From assembly GCA_018240565.1 (NCBI GenBank), contig JAFEFO010000034.1:186001-250000 (forward strand): a DNA stretch of 64,000 bases, read 5' to 3'. Below are positions 61,382-64,000 of this stretch, piece after piece. The notes below the pieces were generated by a model, which saw nothing but the letters and a program-made list of their open reading frames with translations, did not search any database and was not told where the DNA came from. A program made the position numbers and the translations under genes. The stretch comes from Pseudomonadota bacterium (GTDB taxonomy: Bacteria > Pseudomonadota > Gammaproteobacteria > Xanthomonadales > Rhodanobacteraceae). Numbering within the stretch: the stretch's first letter is position 1; each line of letters starts with the position of its first letter.

Positions 61382-61407
61382 TATCTTTCGATCAAGATGA
61401 AAGGATA
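61382..61407 (+). promoter_or_regulatory. 26-base palindromic operator before sahR-like gene
   Basis: The pattern TATC-n-TT-nn-ATC-nn-GAT-nn-AA-n-GATA has exact two-fold symmetry at most positions. It lies from the predicted transcription start to four bases before the TTG start and covers the ribosome site. An ArsR dimer bound here would block the promoter and the start. Confidence 0.6.
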
Positions 61408-61410
61408 CTG

Positions 61411-62340
61411 TTGAATCTCGCCGCCACATCGGCCCTGCTGCGCCTGCTGTCCGACCCGACCCGGGTGCGGCTGCTCGCGCTGCTCGAGCGCGAGGAACTC
61501 ACCGTGGCCGAGCTGTCCAGCGTACTGCGCCTGGCGCAACCGCGCGTGTCCACGCACCTGGCGCGCCTGAAGGAAGCGGACCTTGTGCGCGACCGCCGCG
61601 CTGGCGTGTCGGCCTATTATCGCCGCAATCCCGATCCGGACGCGAAATCCGCCGCCCTGCTCGATGCGCTGCGCGAACATGTCGACGACGCACTCATTGC
61701 GCACGACCTGCAGCGCCTGCCCGCCATCCTCGCGCAGCGCGCACGCGCGGCCGGCTGGGCGGATTCGGTGGCTGGCGACATGGAACGGCACTACTCGCCG
61801 GGCCGCACCTGGGAAGTGCTGGCGCGCGCGTTGACCAGTCTTATCGAAGTCGGCGATGTGCTCGACATCGCTTCCGGCGACGGCGCCCTGGCCGAACTGC
61901 TCGCCCCGCACGCCAAATCCATCGTCTGCGTCGACGCCGGCGAACGCGTCGTTGCCGCCGCGCGCACGCGCCTGAAATCCTTCCGCAACGTCAGCGTGCG
62001 CCAGGGCGACATGCACGCGCTCGATCTCGGCACGCGCCGCTTCGACCTCGTACTGCTGATGCACGCATTGACCTACAGCCAGGATCCGGCCGGCGCCATT
62101 GCCGAAGCCGCGCGCGTGCTCAAACCGGGCGGCCGCCTGTGCGCGGTCACCCTCGGCCGGCACGCGCATCGCGCCGCGGTCGCACCATTCGACCACCGCA
62201 ATCTCGGCTTCCGCGCCGAGGACCTGCGCCGATTCGCACAATCGGCGGGACTGAAGGTCGTCACCTGCGCAACGATGACCCGCGAGCGCCGCCCCCCGCA
62301 TTTCGAAGTGCTGCAACTGACCGCGAAAAAACCCGCATGA
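61411..62340 (+). CDS. sahR: SahR-like ArsR regulator with methyltransferase domain
   Basis: A 309-residue protein. Residues 5-80 are an ArsR winged helix ([38 protein letters not shown]). Residues 140-300 are a class I SAM-methyltransferase fold with [18 protein letters not shown] and [18 protein letters not shown]. This pairing fits SahR, a regulator of methionine metabolism sensing S-adenosylhomocysteine. A TTG start with AAAGGA upstream is chosen. Its stop overlaps metH by ATGA, so it controls its own operon. Confidence 0.85.
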   Translation: MNLAATSALLRLLSDPTRVRLLALLEREELTVAELSSVLRLAQPRVSTHLARLKEADLVRDRRAGVSAYYRRNPDPDAKSAALLDALREHVDDALIAHDLQRLPAILAQRARAAGWADSVAGDMERHYSPGRTWEVLARALTSLIEVGDVLDIASGDGALAELLAPHAKSIVCVDAGERVVAAARTRLKSFRNVSVRQGDMHALDLGTRRFDLVLLMHALTYSQDPAGAIAEAARVLKPGGRLCAVTLGRHAHRAAVAPFDHRNLGFRAEDLRRFAQSAGLKVVTCATMTRERRPPHFEVLQLTAKKPA

Positions 62341-63434
62341 ATACCCTGCCCTGGAAAAATCCCGCGCGCGTCGCCGCGCTGGAAAGTGCATTGTCCGAAC
62401 GCATCCTCGTCATCGACGGCGCGATGGGCACCATGTTGCAAGCCTACAAGCTCGACGAAGACGGCTACCGCGGCGAGCGCTTCGCGCGCGGGCAGACGGG
62501 TACGCACGCGCATGGCCACGGACCCGATGTGAACGGGCATGCTTGCGATCACGACGTGAAGGGCAACAACGACCTGCTCACGCTCACGCGGCCGGACATC
62601 ATCCGCGCCGTGCACACGGCGTATCTGGATGCCGGCGCGGATCTGGTCGAAACCAACACCTTCAATTCCACCACGATCAGCCAGGCCGACTATCACCTCG
62701 AGCATCTGGTGCCGGAGTTGAACCGCGAAGGCGCGCGCCTGGCGCGCGAATGCTGCGATGCCGCCGAGGCCAGGACTCCGGGCCAGCCGCGCTTCGTCAT
62801 CGGCGTGCTGGGGCCCACCAGCCGCACCGCCTCGATCTCGCCGGACGTGAACAACCCGGGATTTCGCAATGTGAGTTTCGATGAATTGGCCAAAGCCTAT
62901 GTGGAAGCAGCCACGGCGCTCGTCGCGGGCGGCGCAGACCTGTTGATGGTGGAAACCGTTTTCGACACGCTCAATGCCAAGGCGGCGCTGTTCGCCATCG
63001 AGCAGGCCTTCGATGCCATCGGCGCGCGCGTGCCGGTGACGATATCCGGCACCATCACCGATCTGTCGGGGCGCACCCTGTCCGGTCAGACCGCCGAGGC
63101 GTTCTACTACTCGCTGCGCCACACCCGGCCGTTATCGATCGGCCTGAACTGCGCGCTTGGCGCGACACAACTGCGTCAATACGTCGAAGCGATCGCCAAC
63201 GTCGCCGAGTGTCGTGTCTCCACGCATCCGAATGCGGGCCTGCCGAACGCATTCGCCGAATACGACGAGACGCCGGAAGACATGGCCAGGACGGTCGGCG
63301 AATTCGCGCGCTCGGGATTGGTGAACATGGTCGGCGGCTGCTGCGGCACCACGCCGGCGCATATTGCCGCCATTGCGTCCGCCGTTCGCGGCGTTGCGCC
63401 GCGCGGATTGCCCAGGGCTATCGAGGCTGCGTAA
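62337..63434 (+). CDS. metH: Methionine synthase, homocysteine-binding half
   Basis: A 365-residue protein equal to the N-terminal Hcy domain of Met[14 protein letters not shown] begins the barrel, and the zinc-binding cysteines lie in GLNCALGA and [26 protein letters not shown] is also typical. Between GERF and KGNND there are about 25 residues rather than the 7 of E. coli, including five His ([17 protein letters not shown]). The folate, cobalamin and activation domains are in the next gene. The split leaves a 137-base gap that holds a repeat. Confidence 0.93.
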   Translation: MNTLPWKNPARVAALESALSERILVIDGAMGTMLQAYKLDEDGYRGERFARGQTGTHAHGHGPDVNGHACDHDVKGNNDLLTLTRPDIIRAVHTAYLDAGADLVETNTFNSTTISQADYHLEHLVPELNREGARLARECCDAAEARTPGQPRFVIGVLGPTSRTASISPDVNNPGFRNVSFDELAKAYVEAATALVAGGADLLMVETVFDTLNAKAALFAIEQAFDAIGARVPVTISGTITDLSGRTLSGQTAEAFYYSLRHTRPLSIGLNCALGATQLRQYVEAIANVAECRVSTHPNAGLPNAFAEYDETPEDMARTVGEFARSGLVNMVGGCCGTTPAHIAAIASAVRGVAPRGLPRAIEAA

Positions 63435-63439
63435 AACTT

Positions 63440-63548
63440 GTCATCCCGGCATGGAATGCCGGGATCCAGACTGCATGGATGCCAGATTGCACAATGCCGC
63501 CCGGCTTGCCATCCCTGGCATCTGGATTCCGGCAGTCCCTGCCGGAAT
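63440..63548 (+). repeat. REP/BIME-like repeat between the two metH genes
   Basis: Palindromes ATCCCGGCAT / ATGCCGGGAT (63443-63465) and ATTCCGGCAG / CTGCCGGAAT (63526-63548) bracket the shared CCAGACTGCATGGATGCC stretch. It is the closest match to 27618-27726. It fills most of the space between the two halves of metH. Confidence 0.75.
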
Positions 63549-63571
63549 AACGGCTTGATGGCTTTTTGAAC

Positions 63572-64000
63572 ATGAACCAATCAACCAGATACACCCGCCT
63601 CTCCGGCCTCGAGCCCCTGGTCATCACGCCGGAGCTGCTGTTCATCAACGTCGGCGAACGCACCAATGTCACCGGCTCGGCCGCGTTCAAGAAGCTGATC
63701 AAGGAAGATCGCTACGACGAAGCGGTTGAAGTCGCGCGCCAGCAGGTTGCCAGCGGCGCGCAGATCCTCGACGTCAACATGGATGAAGGCCTGCTCGACG
63801 CGGAAGCGGCGATGGTGAAGTTCCTGAACCTCATCGCGGCCGAACCGGACATCGCCAGGATCCCGGTGATGGTCGATTCCTCCAAATGGAGCGTGATCGA
63901 AGCCGGCCTGGAATGCCTGCAGGGCAAGGGCGTGGTCAATTCCATCTCGCTCAAGGAAGGCGAGGAGATATTTCTCGAGCAGGCGCGCAAGGTCTTGCGC
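63572..64000 (+). CDS. metH: Methionine synthase, folate/cobalamin half (5' part)
   Basis: The first 143 codons are present and the window ends in frame. [21 protein letters not shown] is the start of the pterin-binding (methyltetrahydrofolate) domain, and [15 protein letters not shown] and [18 protein letters not shown] follow. Together with the upstream Hcy-domain gene it makes a complete cobalamin-dependent methionine synthase in two chains. The ATG at 63572 has no strong ribosome site, so translation may be lower or coupled. Confidence 0.93.
   Translation, partial: MNQSTRYTRLSGLEPLVITPELLFINVGERTNVTGSAAFKKLIKEDRYDEAVEVARQQVASGAQILDVNMDEGLLDAEAAMVKFLNLIAAEPDIARIPVMVDSSKWSVIEAGLECLQGKGVVNSISLKEGEEIFLEQARKVLR

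Noticed and set aside
61316-61410. SAM or SAH riboswitch upstream of metH
   Set aside because: Only about 30 bases lie between the predicted transcription start and the first codon, too short for those folds; a protein operator fits better.

Overview
The window is high-GC, densely coded chromosomal DNA. The gene order from frr through uppS, cdsA, dxr, rseP, bamA, skp, lpxD, fabZ, lpxA and lpxB to rnhB, a large NAD-specific glutamate dehydrogenase, a MetH split into two genes, and the style of the secreted proteins all suggest a gammaproteobacterium of the order Xanthomonadales (Lysobacterales), probably near Rhodanobacteraceae. This assignment is inferred from gene content; no database was searched. 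I see no phage, plasmid, insertion sequence or CRISPR array.

Layout. 1-1.8 kb: the tail of an outer-membrane-type gene, a secreted protein with a peptidase S74 self-processing chaperone domain, and a small secreted protein. 1.9-15.6 kb: the envelope cluster (ribosome recycling, isoprenoid and phospholipid precursors, RseP, BamA, Skp, lipid A synthesis), with an LTA-synthase-like gene between lpxB and rnhB. 15.7-24.4 kb: a kynurenine / 3-hydroxyanthranilate catabolic cluster (aminomuconate-semialdehyde dehydrogenase, RidA-type deaminase, NbaC, ACMSD, KynU) mixed with a FUSC-type membrane protein and two unknown secreted proteins. 24.5-29.3 kb: a MarR-controlled tripartite drug efflux operon. 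29.3-29.9 kb: a ParE-type toxin gene broken near its 3' end, and its antitoxin. 29.9-35.3 kb: ppsR and ppsA (divergent) and an S9 peptidase. 35.4-37.0 kb: a DUF1993 gene, a folded 137-base element, tRNA-Arg(CCT), and a secreted protein that looks like an inactivated metalloprotease.

37.1-44.1 kb: AmaB-type semialdehyde dehydrogenase, a small ribbon-helix-helix / coiled-coil pair under a 12-bp inverted repeat, pyrD, murB and a two-domain M16 peptidase. 44.2-49.1 kb (minus strand): a cyclase-FHA protein, a fused 2-oxoacid dehydrogenase E1, a GNAT acetyltransferase and glutaryl-CoA dehydrogenase. 49.2-50.0 kb: a polysaccharide-deacetylase-like gene. 50.0-59.2 kb (minus strand): a tightly packed run of NAD-glutamate dehydrogenase, NAD kinase, subtilisin-like protease, 5'-nucleotidase and two tandem paralogues of unknown function. 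59.3-61.3 kb: an acyl-CoA dehydrogenase and an esterase-like protein. 61.3-64.0 kb: a SahR-like ArsR-methyltransferase regulator with a good promoter and a palindromic operator, then metH in two pieces separated by a REP-type repeat.

Many neighbouring genes overlap by ATGA or GTGA, so transcription is in long operons. Catabolic themes recur: tryptophan through kynurenine, lysine through AmaB and glutaryl-CoA, glutamate through GDH, and gluconeogenesis through PpsA/PpsR. Four REP/BIME-like palindromic repeats sit between genes. Three secreted proteins share a C-terminal motif of the form D-x-[IV]-F-x-x-[GD]-F-D. No stretch over 300 bases lacks a gene.
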